64,000 bases of DNA from Prolixibacter sp. SD074. Lineage in GTDB: Bacteria > Bacteroidota > Bacteroidia > Bacteroidales > Prolixibacteraceae. Positions 18,517 to 28,072 of the stretch are shown here, piece by piece. Made by a program: the position numbers and the translations under genes. Each line of letters starts with the position of its first letter. The stretch's first letter is position 1. The stretch is from the NCBI RefSeq assembly GCF_009617895.1, contig NZ_BLAW01000001.1, forward strand, positions 1,541,001-1,605,000, given 5' to 3'. The notes under the pieces were generated by a model, which saw only the letters and a program-made list of their open reading frames with translations, had not been told where the DNA came from and did no database searches.

Positions 18517-20160
18517 TTATTTCAGTCCCAGGACAGCCTTTCCCTGTTCAAAAACAATGTCTTTCGGAATACCGGCCGCAGAAATACGATCCAAATCGCT
18601 TTGCAGTTCCGGACGAATGTAACCATTCTCTTTTATCAGTTTAGCGGCAGCCTCATAATCGCCGTCGCCCTGGATTTTCAGCAATTCATCCGACAAAGCA
18701 GTCATCGCCTTCTTCATTTTATCAAAATCGACATGGTACGTTCCGGTTTCAGTATCCCGGGTAAAAGCTCCCTGCTGCTCAAAATAATAGAACCTGATCA
18801 TGTTGGCTTTTCCATGTGCACTGGCAGCGCCAAAACGCACGGAACGGAAAATTCCCGCCATAAACGTCACATAATTGTCCATCAGGCCTTCACCCGACAA
18901 TTCCCCCATATTGTGCAGTTTGGTAATCACCCACAGTCCCAGGATGTCAGCTTTGCCTTCTTCAATAGAAGTGTAAGTATCTTTCAATGCTTCCCGTACC
19001 GTTGACTTACCGTCGATAGTTTTTCCAAGCCCCAATCCGTGAGCGACCTCGTGGAACATGGTATTTTCGAAGAAAGCATCAAACTTGATGTGCGAACGTT
19101 GGCCGGGAGCAATCAGCAGATCGGAAATCGGTACCAAAATCTTGTCAAACTTGGCACGCATCGCATTTTTCAACTGCAGTTTCCGGCTGCCTTTATCCGC
19201 CCGAACGCGCTCGTCGTTGGGAAGGTTGATAGCAATGGTTTTGGAACCGGCATTACAATCGCCTGCATAATATAATACATCATATGCATTCAGATCGGAA
19301 TCGGAGCCCGGCATTTCTGTTTTATACCCGGGAGGACAAGGCAATGCCCGTTGCAAATCAGGCAACAGCGCTGCAAACTTAGCCAGTCGTTGGCTCCACT
19401 CTTTGTCCTTTACCAGGATAAACGCTTCGTGCGATGTTTTGTAACCGAAAAGCTGATCCTCATAATTCTCGATAGGCCCCACCACAAAGTCAATGGTGTT
19501 GTTCTTCATATCGAGCCAGGCCATATCGCTGTCGTAATAATTATCCGTCAGCAAGGCTTCGGCACGCAATTCCAGGTACTTTTTCAGTCCCGGATCTTCA
19601 GCCAGTTCTGCAGCCTGACGAATCAACGATGCAGCCTTCTCAATCTTATCCTTAAAATATTCATGATAAGGAATCGATATTAACTTACCTTCTTTATCAC
19701 GACGGATGATGGTGTATTGACTGGTTTTTGTGGAATCATTCCAGTCGTTAAATTCCTGTTCCGTCATGTCCTGAGGATAAAAATTTGCCCCTTTTGGTTT
19801 CAGGCCGGCTCCTTCCACAAATGGTTTGTTGCCGTTCAAGCGCTCCCAGGGACCATAGTTAATCATGGCAAAATCCCTCTCTGCCTGTGTTTTCAGACTG
19901 GTGAGCAACGCATCTTTATCGCCGTAAGCTTCTTGCCAGAAAATATCATCCATGATATCAGCCGCATCGAACATCAGCGACAGCATTTTTCCCTGATTTT
20001 CATCAAGCTGACTCATATCAGTCGTCAGCTTAACTTTCGAAAACGCTTTTACCTTCTGTGCAACAACGTCTTCCTGCCCGGCATCTTGTTTTGGGGAGTT
20101 CTTGCATCCCCCTACCATCAATAATACAATCATCAGTGAAAACAAAGAGATTCGTTTCAT
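18517..20160 (-). CDS. M49-like (dipeptidyl-peptidase III-type) zinc metallopeptidase lipoprotein
   Basis: Predicted periplasmic peptidase. The zinc site MFHEVAHGLGLGKT (about residues 367-380) and a second motif SIEEGKADILGLW (about 400-412) match the HExxxH/EExxAD pair of family M49, here in the HEVAHG form. MKRISLFSLMIVLLMVGGC gives a lipobox, so it is a lipoprotein. 547 residues, shorter than eukaryotic DPP III (about 700) as usual in bacteria. Annotation pipelines sometimes label this family as Zn-dependent hydrolase. Adjacent to the M16 peptidase lipoprotein; together they may finish peptide breakdown in the periplasm (inference). Confidence 0.8.
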   Translation of the reverse strand: MKRISLFSLMIVLLMVGGCKNSPKQDAGQEDVVAQKVKAFSKVKLTTDMSQLDENQGKMLSLMFDAADIMDDIFWQEAYGDKDALLTSLKTQAERDFAMINYGPWERLNGNKPFVEGAGLKPKGANFYPQDMTEQEFNDWNDSTKTSQYTIIRRDKEGKLISIPYHEYFKDKIEKAASLIRQAAELAEDPGLKKYLELRAEALLTDNYYDSDMAWLDMKNNTIDFVVGPIENYEDQLFGYKTSHEAFILVKDKEWSQRLAKFAALLPDLQRALPCPPGYKTEMPGSDSDLNAYDVLYYAGDCNAGSKTIAINLPNDERVRADKGSRKLQLKNAMRAKFDKILVPISDLLIAPGQRSHIKFDAFFENTMFHEVAHGLGLGKTIDGKSTVREALKDTYTSIEEGKADILGLWVITKLHNMGELSGEGLMDNYVTFMAGIFRSVRFGAASAHGKANMIRFYYFEQQGAFTRDTETGTYHVDFDKMKKAMTALSDELLKIQGDGDYEAAAKLIKENGYIRPELQSDLDRISAAGIPKDIVFEQGKAVLGLK

Positions 20161-20323
20161 ACCTATCAGTTTTTGGTCATATAAATTTCAGTGATTCAAT
20201 TGTTCTGACATCTTTATCATTTCATTTAGGCGTACCAAAGCTATGAAAAGTAAACTAAAAAACCCTTGACATTCCCCCATATTAATCGAAGGCTTTTTAT
20301 TACTTTGCTCAAAATCGACAGAT

Positions 20324-20803
20324 ATGAAACTGAACATTTTCTTTTATATAGCTGGCTTGTTACTGATGACATCATGTGCGTCCACCCGATTGCCATGCCC
20401 CTGCGAAGCATCCAGCGTCATTCTTTTAGATGATACAGAGTTCCACATTCATTCGGAGGTCATCCTTCAAACGCGTTCCGATACCGACAGTGAGGGCATT
20501 ACGATTATCGCTCAAATAATAGCCTCAGGCGGAAAACCTTTACCTAAAGGATTACATGCCGAAATATACGCCATCCGTCCCAGCGACATGAGTTTTGATG
20601 GGTACGAAGGCAAGTTTGATAAAGAATTAACCGATATACCAGGAGGTTTCATGGAACTCACCGCTGTTAACGGTCCCAACTGGAAAGTAGGAACTCCGGT
20701 TGATGTGACAGTGCGGTTAGCTGACGATACAGGCAACAGGAAATACATTAAGGAGGACAAGATCGTGATCCGGAAGGAAGACGTTCCTGCGACCAGCAAG
20801 TAA
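20324..20803 (+). CDS. Hypothetical lipoprotein (159 aa)
   Basis: MKLNIFFYIAGLLLMTSC gives a clear lipobox, followed by a Cys-rich stretch (STRLPCPCEASS) and a beta-rich domain of about 130 residues (EVILQTRSDTDS, AEIYAIRPSD, VDVTVRLADD). This resembles Ig-like/DUF lipoproteins but no family was recognised. Divergent from the M49-like gene; the 163-bp gap holds both promoters. Confidence 0.7.
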   Translation: MKLNIFFYIAGLLLMTSCASTRLPCPCEASSVILLDDTEFHIHSEVILQTRSDTDSEGITIIAQIIASGGKPLPKGLHAEIYAIRPSDMSFDGYEGKFDKELTDIPGGFMELTAVNGPNWKVGTPVDVTVRLADDTGNRKYIKEDKIVIRKEDVPATSK

Positions 20804-20843
20804 AAAGCCAGACCTGCCCCCTTTTTTCTTTTGAAGAAAATAT

Positions 20844-20873
20844 TTTGCGGACAAAAAAAATCTCCTACTTTTG
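20844..20873 (+). promoter_or_regulatory. Bacteroidota-type promoter of tRNA-Ser
   Basis: TTTG (20844-20847) and TACTTTTG (20866-20873), spaced by 18 bp, match the phylum sigma-A pattern TTTG-N19-TAnnTTTG. Transcription would start near 20880 and leave a leader of about 36 nt before the tRNA. Confidence 0.75.
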
Positions 20874-20915
20874 TGCCCCGGAGTCATGGTAAATTAGCCG
20901 GAGTTCAGCACCGAT

Positions 20916-21003
20916 GGAGAGGTGCAGGAGTGGTTGAACTGGCACGCCTGGAAAGCGTGTGAACCTCTAAAGGGTTCCGAGGGTTCGAATCCCTCTCTCT
21001 CCG
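20916..21003 (+). tRNA. tRNA-Ser (anticodon GGA)
   Basis: 88-nt class II tRNA. The acceptor stem GGAGAGG pairs with TCTCTCC (one G-T pair), with discriminator G at 21003. The anticodon arm has the loop CTGGAAA, giving anticodon GGA (serine UCC/UCU). A long variable arm (CCTCTAAAGGGTTCC) and T arm GAGGG-TTCGAAT-CCCTC are present. CCA is not encoded. Followed directly by a terminator, so it is a single-gene unit. Confidence 0.96.
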
Positions 21004-21010
21004 CTGGCAA

Positions 21011-21045
21011 AGCGTAATCAGTTTTTTGGTTACGCTTTTTTTTTT
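21011..21045 (+). terminator. Terminator of tRNA-Ser
   Basis: 10-bp stem AGCGTAATCA / TGGTTACGCT (one T-G pair) with a six-base loop, ending at 21036 and followed by nine T. Starts 7 nt after the tRNA end. Confidence 0.9.
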
Positions 21046-21106
21046 GCAAACTCTTTTCCTCATAAATCAGGGCTGAAACATTAGCTATCGTTGCTATTCT
21101 GAACTC

Positions 21107-21153
21107 TTATAACAATTCATAAATCATACCAATTACCTATCCAGTTGTTATAA
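21107..21153. repeat. Inverted repeat upstream of T9SS protein gene
   Basis: TTATAACAA (21107-21115) and its exact complement TTGTTATAA (21145-21153) flank 29 AT-rich bases in the 237-bp gap before the T9SS protein gene. Could be a regulator site or chance in AT-rich DNA. Confidence 0.3.
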
Positions 21154-21282
21154 AACATCTCTTTAAAAACTTGCTAACAAACGATTTTATTGTAACTTAT
21201 ATATAGGAAAAGAGAAAAACACCAAACGTTCTTAACAAGACAACAATACATTATTAACCTAACAACCAAAATCTTTCTGAAT

Positions 21283-24200
21283 ATGAATAATTTTGCAACA
21301 ACTCTTTTCCTTATTAGCCTGATTATTATCTTTCAAAGCCCTTCATTCGCACAGACCAGACCTCCGGCACCACCCGTTCCATATAGCAATGATACCGAAA
21401 ATGCCCTCTTCGATAACGACCCGGTTCCCGAATTCGGGAGTGTAACCTTCAAGCCTTCGCCCATGACGGACACCGAAGTAACCGGAAACAACACTGTTTC
21501 GGCTTCCATTTCAGATGATGGCGAAGTCATTTCAGCTATCATGCTTTACGGAACACCCCCGGGTAACTTAACGGAGTCATTTACGCTTAGTTATTCATCG
21601 GGCACAAAATGGAAAGCGGATTTACCTGTTCTTGAGGACGGTACTTATTATTACCAAATCAAAGCAACTGATAACTCCCAACAGGAAGCGACGAGCGCCG
21701 AAGCTTCGTTTGAAATTACAGCCGGTACTCCTGTCGCACCCGAAGATTTACAGGCAGGTTCGGTTGACTATAATAAGTTTACACTGGAATGGCAGGCCAG
21801 TTACCAGGCAACATCCTATTCCCTGATCATCAGTACAGAATCGGACTACACCAATCCCATTGTGGATGAAGATATTGGAAATGTTACTTCATACGAAGCG
21901 ACATCCGTTCAATTCTCAACCACCTATTATTGTCAACTGAAGGCTATACGGCTGATGGAAGACAATTCGGTGAAGGAAAGTGAGATTTCCAGCGGAAAAG
22001 TCACTACGTTGGATCAACCAGCCCCGAAAGTAACGGTTTCAGTCGAAAGTCTTCCTGATTTTGGTGACGTGGTTACGGGTGAGAACTCTGCGACATCATT
22101 TTATACAGTTACAGCCCAATATTTGAGGGACAACCTCGTTATTACGCCTCCTGCCGGGTTCGACGTTTCCACCGATGAAACCAACTGGCAGGGAAATACA
22201 GCTCCTCTTTCACTCGCCGGAACAGACGGTGAATTATCCGCAACCATCCATGTCCGTTTTGCCCCGGATGCCCCAGGGACGATGAGTGGAGATATCACCC
22301 ACGAAACAACCGAACTCCCGGAAACGGTATTGGTGTCTCTATCTGGAACCGCAATGGAAACAGAGCCCGCCAACCAGGTCAGTAACTTTCGACTGGCCGG
22401 ACAAACCGGTAACACTTTTACTTTACTTTGGGATGCAAACAGCGGGGAAGCAGCTGCTGACGGCTATCTTCTCCTCTTCAGTCAAACAACTCCTCATTTG
22501 CCCGTCGACGGCGACAGTCCGGTTGAAGATACCGACTTTAGTGACGATGAGGCGTTGATTGTCATCGATAAGGATACAACTGCAGCTGAAGTGTATATTC
22601 CCGGAAACGAAACACGTTGGTATGCACAAATCATTCCCTACCGGGGAAGTGATGAAACAACCAATGTGAAAACAGACGGAACGATTCCCGAAACAACGCT
22701 TATCACACCGCTGGATGACTTACCCAACGCCTGGATTAATGAGTTTCATTACAGTGACAGTGTTGACGATCACGCACAGGTTGAAATCATACTCGAAAAT
22801 GCAGAAAACTATTTGCTTGACGACTTTAACCTCATACACTACAATGGAAATGGTGGGACCATCATAGATGAATTTAATTTAGCGGAAAATGTATCATTTG
22901 TGAATGAAATTACCTTTTCGCTCATCCTGATTGACTGTGATGAATTGCAAAAAGGCCCTGATGGTTTAGCCATTTCATATCAACACAAAATTGTGCAGTT
23001 CATTAGCTACGAAGGGCCTGTTACTGCAACCGAAGGTGATGCTACAGGACTGACATCAATCGAAATTGCTCCGGAAGAGACTACTACCACTCCTGCTAAT
23101 TTCTCCATTCAACTGACCGGCCCAGGCTCTTACTACGAAGACTTCACCTGGGAGGACCCGGCAGAATCGTCATTTGGTGCGGTGAACACCGGACAAACAT
23201 TAGCCGCATCCCCCAACCTGGAAACAACGTGGTTGGGAACACAGAATAATAACTGGAACAATGCCGCCAACTGGAACAACGGAATTCCGGATGGAACGAT
23301 GAAAGGCATCATTCCATCCGGCGTTGACCATTACCCGGTACTTACCGCAGCCGTCAACCCGAAAACACTGGTACTCGAGTCGGATGCTTCGCTGGGTGGT
23401 CAGCAATATGTTCCGGAAGAATGCATCCTCTATGCCAAACGGGCATTAACTGCAGGAAAATGGCTCTTCCTGACCCCGCCGGTAAAAGACAACACCGCTG
23501 CCATGTTCGAACCAGTGTATGGCATGGTATACCTGATTCGTTACGACAACGCTCAACCGGCAGATGAAAGCGCCTGGAGTTATGTGTCCGACCAAACACT
23601 GCCGCTATCACCCATGACCGGATACGGCTTTTACAGTACCCGCAACGAGCTGGGACTCGTCTTCAACGGAAGCTGTATTTCCGGGATTCAGTCTGTTTCC
23701 CTAAGTTTCGAAGATGGAGGCAATAACTTCAACTTTGTTGGTAACCCTGGATTGGGAGCAATCAATTGGTCGACTTCCGATCAAACCAACACAACGGGAA
23801 CAGCTTACATGTTCGATCCGAATGCCAAAACCTATCTAACGGTTTCATCTGACGGCACAGTCACCAGTCCCGGGTTTACGGATATGATTCCTCCCATGCA
23901 GGGATTCTTCGTGGAAGCAACCACTGCCGGGAATTATTCGGTTAATCTGGACGACTGTGTCCCGACCGGCCAATATTTCTTGAAACAAGGAATACCCGAA
24001 GATTATATTGTCCGGCTCAAAGTGACTGGCCCTAATGGGAAAGATTTCGCTTTAGTTCGTTTCGACCAAACAAACAGCGATGAACTGGATTTCAATGAAG
24101 ATTCGCGAAAATTAGTGTACTACGATATCGGGGTACCGCAGCTTTGGTTCAATAAGGAAGGTGAGAAACTGGCCATCAACCAGGCAAAAACCTATCCCGA

Positions 24201-24651
24201 AAGTTTCCCGCTGGGATTGTACATTTCTGATGCCGGCGAACTCAGCATTACCGGTGAAGTTTCTAACTCATTCCGTGGCGGAATTACTATTTCGCTGGAA
24301 AATACAATTACCGGCGAAACACTTGACTTGAGAAGTAGCGATACATTGCGATACGATGCTGCCGCCGGAGAAAACAACAACAGTTTAATGCTGCATCTGA
24401 AAAACGGAACCGGACTTGATGATTTAACCAATGACCAAGTTCGCATCTACAGTTCCGGAAAAATCCTTCATGTTACAACACCACAACTGCTGAACGGAAA
24501 ACTGGAGGTGTTCAACTTTATTGGGCAGAAAATAACTGAATACTCAATCAACCACACCAATCATGCCCGGCTACAGCCCGGGACCGGAATCTATCTTGTT
24601 CGTTGGACTGACGACGAACAGGCTGTTGTCCGGAAAGTCAGTTTGCGGTAA
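21283..24651 (+). CDS. Large secreted multidomain protein with T9SS C-terminal sorting domain
   Basis: 1122 residues, exported by Sec and then the type IX secretion system. Signal peptide about 1-24 (ending PSFAQ). Visible modules are an Ig-like region (50-145), a fibronectin-III-like domain (150-245), a choice-of-anchor-like beta domain (250-360, ending VSLSGTA), a second FN3 (365-480), a lamin-tail-like segment (485-640, AWINEFHYSD), a Trp/Asn-rich stretch WLGTQNNNWNNAANWNNGIP, a long beta-rich region, and the sorting domain from about residue 1050 (VRIYSSGKILHV ... LEVFNFIGQK ... GIYLVRWTD ... VRKVSLR). No catalytic motif was found, so an adhesin or structural surface role is likely (inference). 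Confidence 0.9.
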   Translation: MNNFATTLFLISLIIIFQSPSFAQTRPPAPPVPYSNDTENALFDNDPVPEFGSVTFKPSPMTDTEVTGNNTVSASISDDGEVISAIMLYGTPPGNLTESFTLSYSSGTKWKADLPVLEDGTYYYQIKATDNSQQEATSAEASFEITAGTPVAPEDLQAGSVDYNKFTLEWQASYQATSYSLIISTESDYTNPIVDEDIGNVTSYEATSVQFSTTYYCQLKAIRLMEDNSVKESEISSGKVTTLDQPAPKVTVSVESLPDFGDVVTGENSATSFYTVTAQYLRDNLVITPPAGFDVSTDETNWQGNTAPLSLAGTDGELSATIHVRFAPDAPGTMSGDITHETTELPETVLVSLSGTAMETEPANQVSNFRLAGQTGNTFTLLWDANSGEAAADGYLLLFSQTTPHLPVDGDSPVEDTDFSDDEALIVIDKDTTAAEVYIPGNETRWYAQIIPYRGSDETTNVKTDGTIPETTLITPLDDLPNAWINEFHYSDSVDDHAQVEIILENAENYLLDDFNLIHYNGNGGTIIDEFNLAENVSFVNEITFSLILIDCDELQKGPDGLAISYQHKIVQFISYEGPVTATEGDATGLTSIEIAPEETTTTPANFSIQLTGPGSYYEDFTWEDPAESSFGAVNTGQTLAASPNLETTWLGTQNNNWNNAANWNNGIPDGTMKGIIPSGVDHYPVLTAAVNPKTLVLESDASLGGQQYVPEECILYAKRALTAGKWLFLTPPVKDNTAAMFEPVYGMVYLIRYDNAQPADESAWSYVSDQTLPLSPMTGYGFYSTRNELGLVFNGSCISGIQSVSLSFEDGGNNFNFVGNPGLGAINWSTSDQTNTTGTAYMFDPNAKTYLTVSSDGTVTSPGFTDMIPPMQGFFVEATTAGNYSVNLDDCVPTGQYFLKQGIPEDYIVRLKVTGPNGKDFALVRFDQTNSDELDFNEDSRKLVYYDIGVPQLWFNKEGEKLAINQAKTYPESFPLGLYISDAGELSITGEVSNSFRGGITISLENTITGETLDLRSSDTLRYDAAAGENNNSLMLHLKNGTGLDDLTNDQVRIYSSGKILHVTTPQLLNGKLEVFNFIGQKITEYSINHTNHARLQPGTGIYLVRWTDDEQAVVRKVSLR

Positions 24652-24659
24652 AAACCAAA

Positions 24660-24691
24660 AAATCCCCCGGCGTTTCTCAACCGGGGGATTT
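24660..24691. terminator. Bidirectional terminator between T9SS protein and clpB
   Basis: Perfect 11-bp stem AAATCCCCCGG (24660-24670) / CCGGGGGATTT (24681-24691) in the 47-bp gap between convergent genes, with A/T tracts on both sides. It can end both transcripts. Confidence 0.85.
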
Positions 24692-24698
24692 CATTTTC

Positions 24699-27287
24699 TT
24701 AATTCATGAATACCAGGGTATTGTTTTCCACATCCACCATGATGGGTTTGTCCTCTGCGATGGTTCCTGCCAGCAACTGTTTCGACAAGTCATTCAGGAC
24801 AAAACGTTGCAATGTCCGTTTGATCGGACGGGCGCCAAACTGCGGGTCGAACCCCGAAGCAGCCACCCAATCCACTGCTGCCTCACTAATGGAGATTTCA
24901 TGATTGCTTTTCTTCAGCCGTTCTGCAATCAGGTTGAACTGCAGACGCACAATCTCTTTGATCTCTTCATGATTCAACGGAGTGAACACGATCGTCTCAT
25001 CAATACGGTTCAGAAACTCCGGACGAATGCTCTTCCGCAAGAGGTTCAACATCTCAAAGCGGGTCTGCTCCAACACCTCTTCACGGTTTTCATCTTTCAG
25101 ATTCTCGAACCGCTCCTGAATAATGTGCGAGCCAATATTCGAAGTCATAATAATGATGGTATTCTTGAAATTGACCAAACGTCCTTTGTTGTCGGTCAAC
25201 CGGCCATCGTCGAGTACCTGGAGCAACACATTGAAGACATCGGGATGCGCTTTTTCGATTTCATCGAACAAAACCACCGAATACGGCTTCCGTCGAACAG
25301 CTTCGGTCAGCTGTCCACCTTCGTCGTACCCCACATATCCGGGAGGAGAGCCAATCAATCGTGTTACCGAAAATTTCTCCTGGTATTCCGACATATCGAT
25401 TCGCGTCATCATGTTCTCGTCATCGAAAAGATATTCAGCCAGCGCCTTCGCCAGTTCAGTTTTTCCCACACCTGTTGTTCCCAGAAAAATGAATGAACCA
25501 ATCGGCCGTTTTTCATCCTGTAAGCCTGCACGCGAGCGACGAACTGCGTCAGCCACAGCTGCAATCGCCTCATCCTGGCCAACCACCCGCTTGTGCAACT
25601 CATCTTCCAGGTACAAAAGTTTTTCCCGCTCACTTTGCATCATCCGGGAAACCGGTATTCCGGTCCAGCGGGCTACAACTTCGGCAATATCCTCTACTCC
25701 CACTTCTTCTTTTATCATAGAGGATTCGCCCTGAAGTTTAGCCAATTCGGTCTGCAAACGCTGGATTTCTTCTTCGGCACCTTTGATTTTGCCATAGCGG
25801 ATTTCAGCCACGCGACCATAATCGCCTTGCCGCTCAGCCTGTTCCGCCTCCAGCTTCATCTCTTCTATTTCGGACTTATGCTTTTGAACCGCATCAATCA
25901 CATCCTTCTCGGCTTGCCATGAAGCACGATATTTCGTCTGTTCTGCCTTCAGGTTGGCAATCTCCTCATCGAGGTTAGCCAGCTTACGGGTATCGTTTTC
26001 CCGTCGAATGGCAGCCCGCTCAATCTCCAGTTGTTTCAGCTTCCGTTCGATTTCGTCCAGTTCTTCCGGAAGAGAATCCATCTCCATCCGCAATTTGGCG
26101 GCTGCTTCATCCATCAGGTCGATAGCTTTGTCAGGCAAAAACCGCTCGGTGATGTACCGTTGTGAAAGTTCCACTGCCGCTATAATGGCATCGTCCTTAA
26201 TCCTTACCTTGTGGTGACCTTCGTAACGCTCTTTCAATCCACGAAGGATGGAAATGGCGCTCAACGTATCCGGCTCGTTCACCATCACAATTTGGAAACG
26301 GCGCTCCAGCGCTTTGTCTTTTTCGAAGTATTTCTGGTATTCGTTCAAGGTAGTCGCACCAACCGCACGCAAATCACCCCGGGCCAGTGCAGGCTTCAGG
26401 ATGTTGGCAGCATCCATCGCACCTTCGCCTTTACCGGCGCCCACCAACGTATGAATCTCGTCGATGAAAAGAATGATCTCGCCACTGGCCTTCACCACCT
26501 CATTCACCACTGCTTTTAACCGTTCCTCAAACTCGCCCTTATATTTGGCGCCAGCCACTAGCGCGCCCATATCGAGCGAGAAAATTTGCTTAGTCTTCAG
26601 GTTTTCCGGTACATCGCCCCGAACGATACGGTGAGCCAAACCTTCGGCAATCGCTGTTTTTCCCGTTCCTGGTTCGCCAATCAATATCGGGTTGTTCTTA
26701 GTCCGGCGGGACAAAATCTGCAAAATCCGTCGAATTTCTTCATCACGGCCAATAACCGGGTCGAGTTTTCCCGAACGGGCGCGTTCATTCAAATTGATAG
26801 CAAACCGGTTGAGCGAATTAAATGTATCCTCCGCGGTTTGACTGTCAACCTTTGAGCCTTTGCGCAAGTCGGCTATGGCAGCTTCCAATTCCTTTTTGGA
26901 GATTCCACTGTCCTTCATCATCTTGCTCACCTGATCGCCCGCATCGAGTAAACCGAGCAACAAGTGCTCGACCGAGACAAACTGGTCGCCCATCTTTTGA
27001 GAATACCCTGTCGCTTTTTGAACGACCGTATTCGCTGCCGGCGACAAATAAGGTTCACCGCCTGATACTTTCGGGTAGCCAGCGACAATCTGGTCTAATG
27101 CTTGCTGCAAAACCGAACCATTGACCCCCAGTTTTTTCAAAAGAAAACCAGTGACATTTTCAGCTTTGCTGAACAAACCTTTAAACAGGTGTCCGGTATC
27201 AATTACCTGTTGGTTGTTTCCCTGTGCCACCTGAATGGCATGCTGCACAACCTCCTGCGCTTTAATGGTAAAATTGTTAAAATTCAT
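24699..27287 (-). CDS. clpB: ATP-dependent disaggregase ClpB (Hsp100)
   Basis: Hexameric AAA+ chaperone that, with DnaK, pulls polypeptides out of aggregates. Residues 1-145 are the Clp N domain ([17 protein letters not shown]), then NBD1 with Walker [10 protein letters not shown] and Walker B ILFIDEIH, the M-domain coiled coil at about 395-525 (distinguishes ClpB from ClpA/C), then NBD2 with GTTGVGKTE and [16 protein letters not shown] 27287 is chosen because family members begin MNFNNFTIK; an in-frame start at 27338 adds 17 atypical residues. 862 residues. A minus-strand TAAGTTTG box is seen upstream; no CIRCE repeat was found. Confidence 0.97.
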   Translation of the reverse strand: MNFNNFTIKAQEVVQHAIQVAQGNNQQVIDTGHLFKGLFSKAENVTGFLLKKLGVNGSVLQQALDQIVAGYPKVSGGEPYLSPAANTVVQKATGYSQKMGDQFVSVEHLLLGLLDAGDQVSKMMKDSGISKKELEAAIADLRKGSKVDSQTAEDTFNSLNRFAINLNERARSGKLDPVIGRDEEIRRILQILSRRTKNNPILIGEPGTGKTAIAEGLAHRIVRGDVPENLKTKQIFSLDMGALVAGAKYKGEFEERLKAVVNEVVKASGEIILFIDEIHTLVGAGKGEGAMDAANILKPALARGDLRAVGATTLNEYQKYFEKDKALERRFQIVMVNEPDTLSAISILRGLKERYEGHHKVRIKDDAIIAAVELSQRYITERFLPDKAIDLMDEAAAKLRMEMDSLPEELDEIERKLKQLEIERAAIRRENDTRKLANLDEEIANLKAEQTKYRASWQAEKDVIDAVQKHKSEIEEMKLEAEQAERQGDYGRVAEIRYGKIKGAEEEIQRLQTELAKLQGESSMIKEEVGVEDIAEVVARWTGIPVSRMMQSEREKLLYLEDELHKRVVGQDEAIAAVADAVRRSRAGLQDEKRPIGSFIFLGTTGVGKTELAKALAEYLFDDENMMTRIDMSEYQEKFSVTRLIGSPPGYVGYDEGGQLTEAVRRKPYSVVLFDEIEKAHPDVFNVLLQVLDDGRLTDNKGRLVNFKNTIIIMTSNIGSHIIQERFENLKDENREEVLEQTRFEMLNLLRKSIRPEFLNRIDETIVFTPLNHEEIKEIVRLQFNLIAERLKKSNHEISISEAAVDWVAASGFDPQFGARPIKRTLQRFVLNDLSKQLLAGTIAEDKPIMVDVENNTLVFMN

Positions 27288-27633
27288 GTCGGTATTTTTA
27301 ATTTTTTCGTTGATAAAAATCGGAGTCATCCCGACCAATTAACGGAGACACCAGATTTCATCGACTTCTTGTTTCTTTCTCTTTTTCTCCACACGAATAG
27401 CAAACTTATTGCCAATTGCAAATAACAGACATTTTGTCTACAACAATCTGTTTATCAGGAATTTTTGACATGTAAATCATTGAAAAATGATGAAAATATG
27501 TCAGCCAATTCACCCATTATCCAATCATTTTCCTCCGATAATCGCCCTAGGTTATTTATCATAATATAAGCGTTTATCCGCAACCGTTCACAGAAGGTTT
27601 CATATGCGAACACTACACCCTGATCATTCGTCC
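27288..27633. promoter_or_regulatory. clpB upstream region with possible -7 box and an orphan reading frame
   Basis: 346 bp. On the minus strand TAAGTTTG (27401-27408) fits the TAnnTTTG box and would give a leader of about 105 nt to clpB; a TTTG at the right distance is missing, which would suit a weak or alternatively regulated promoter. Between 27455 and about 27633 the minus strand has an open frame of about 60 codons (containing RINAYIMINNLGRLSEEND) directly beyond the truncated permease. It looks protein-like but was not recognised. Confidence 0.35.
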
Positions 27634-27975
27634 CTACAAAATAAGATAAATAAGTGCCATCGGTAATCCTAACAAAGAATAGGTTACCAACATTGGGTCG
27701 ACAGCCGTTTGAGGTGCCGAAATAAGGAACGACGTGGTTGCACCTTTCGAGGCACCGTTACGGTAAAATGAAATTCCGGCAGGAACCACACCGCAGGAAC
27801 AAAGTGGCAAAGGAATTCCCAATAAGGTTGCATTCATTACCGATAACGTATTCTTTCTCCCAAGATATCGGCTAACGCGTTCCTTTGGAATAAGAACATG
27901 AAGAATGCCGCCAAAAAGAAACCCAATGAGCAGATAAATGGCCATTTCATTGAGTAATTGCCAAAGTTCATTCAT
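27634..27975 (-). pseudogene. Truncated metal-efflux-type permease (SO_0444/DUF318-like), N-terminal third
   Basis: MNELWQLLNEMAIYLLIGFL starts as permeases of the DUF318 / SO_0444 Cu-Zn efflux / ArsP group do, followed by the diagnostic LPLCSCGVVPAG motif and SAPQTAVDPM. Full-length members have about 300-400 residues and 8-10 helices; this frame ends after 114 with GLPMALIYLIL and stop, and no continuation was found in other frames. I treat it as a broken gene. ATG 27975 is the likely original start (27984 and 28026 are alternatives). It is divergent from mscS, with a perfect palindrome between. Confidence 0.7.
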
Positions 27976-27998
27976 ATTTTGCATTATTTTATTTAGAT

Positions 27999-28020
27999 TT
28001 ATTCTATGTAAATAGAATAA
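27999..28020. promoter_or_regulatory. Perfect palindrome between truncated permease and mscS
   Basis: TTATTCTAT (27999-28007) and ATAGAATAA (28012-28020) form a perfect 9-bp inverted repeat with a 4-base centre, 24 bp upstream of the permease ATG and 53 bp upstream of mscS. Such permeases often sit beside ArsR-type regulators, so this may be a left-over or still used operator (inference). Confidence 0.45.
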
Positions 28021-28072
28021 TTTCACTTCGAGTCATTCAAACTTTATTAACACAACTTAAAGACAAAAAAAA

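Noticed and set aside
20916-21153. tRNA-Ser as an integration site for a mobile island
   Set aside because: No integrase and no repeat of the tRNA 3' end was found downstream; the next gene is an ordinary T9SS protein.
25100-25734. Long plus-strand frames inside clpB
   Set aside because: Opposite strand of a fully conserved AAA+ gene; Ser/Pro/Arg-rich translations.
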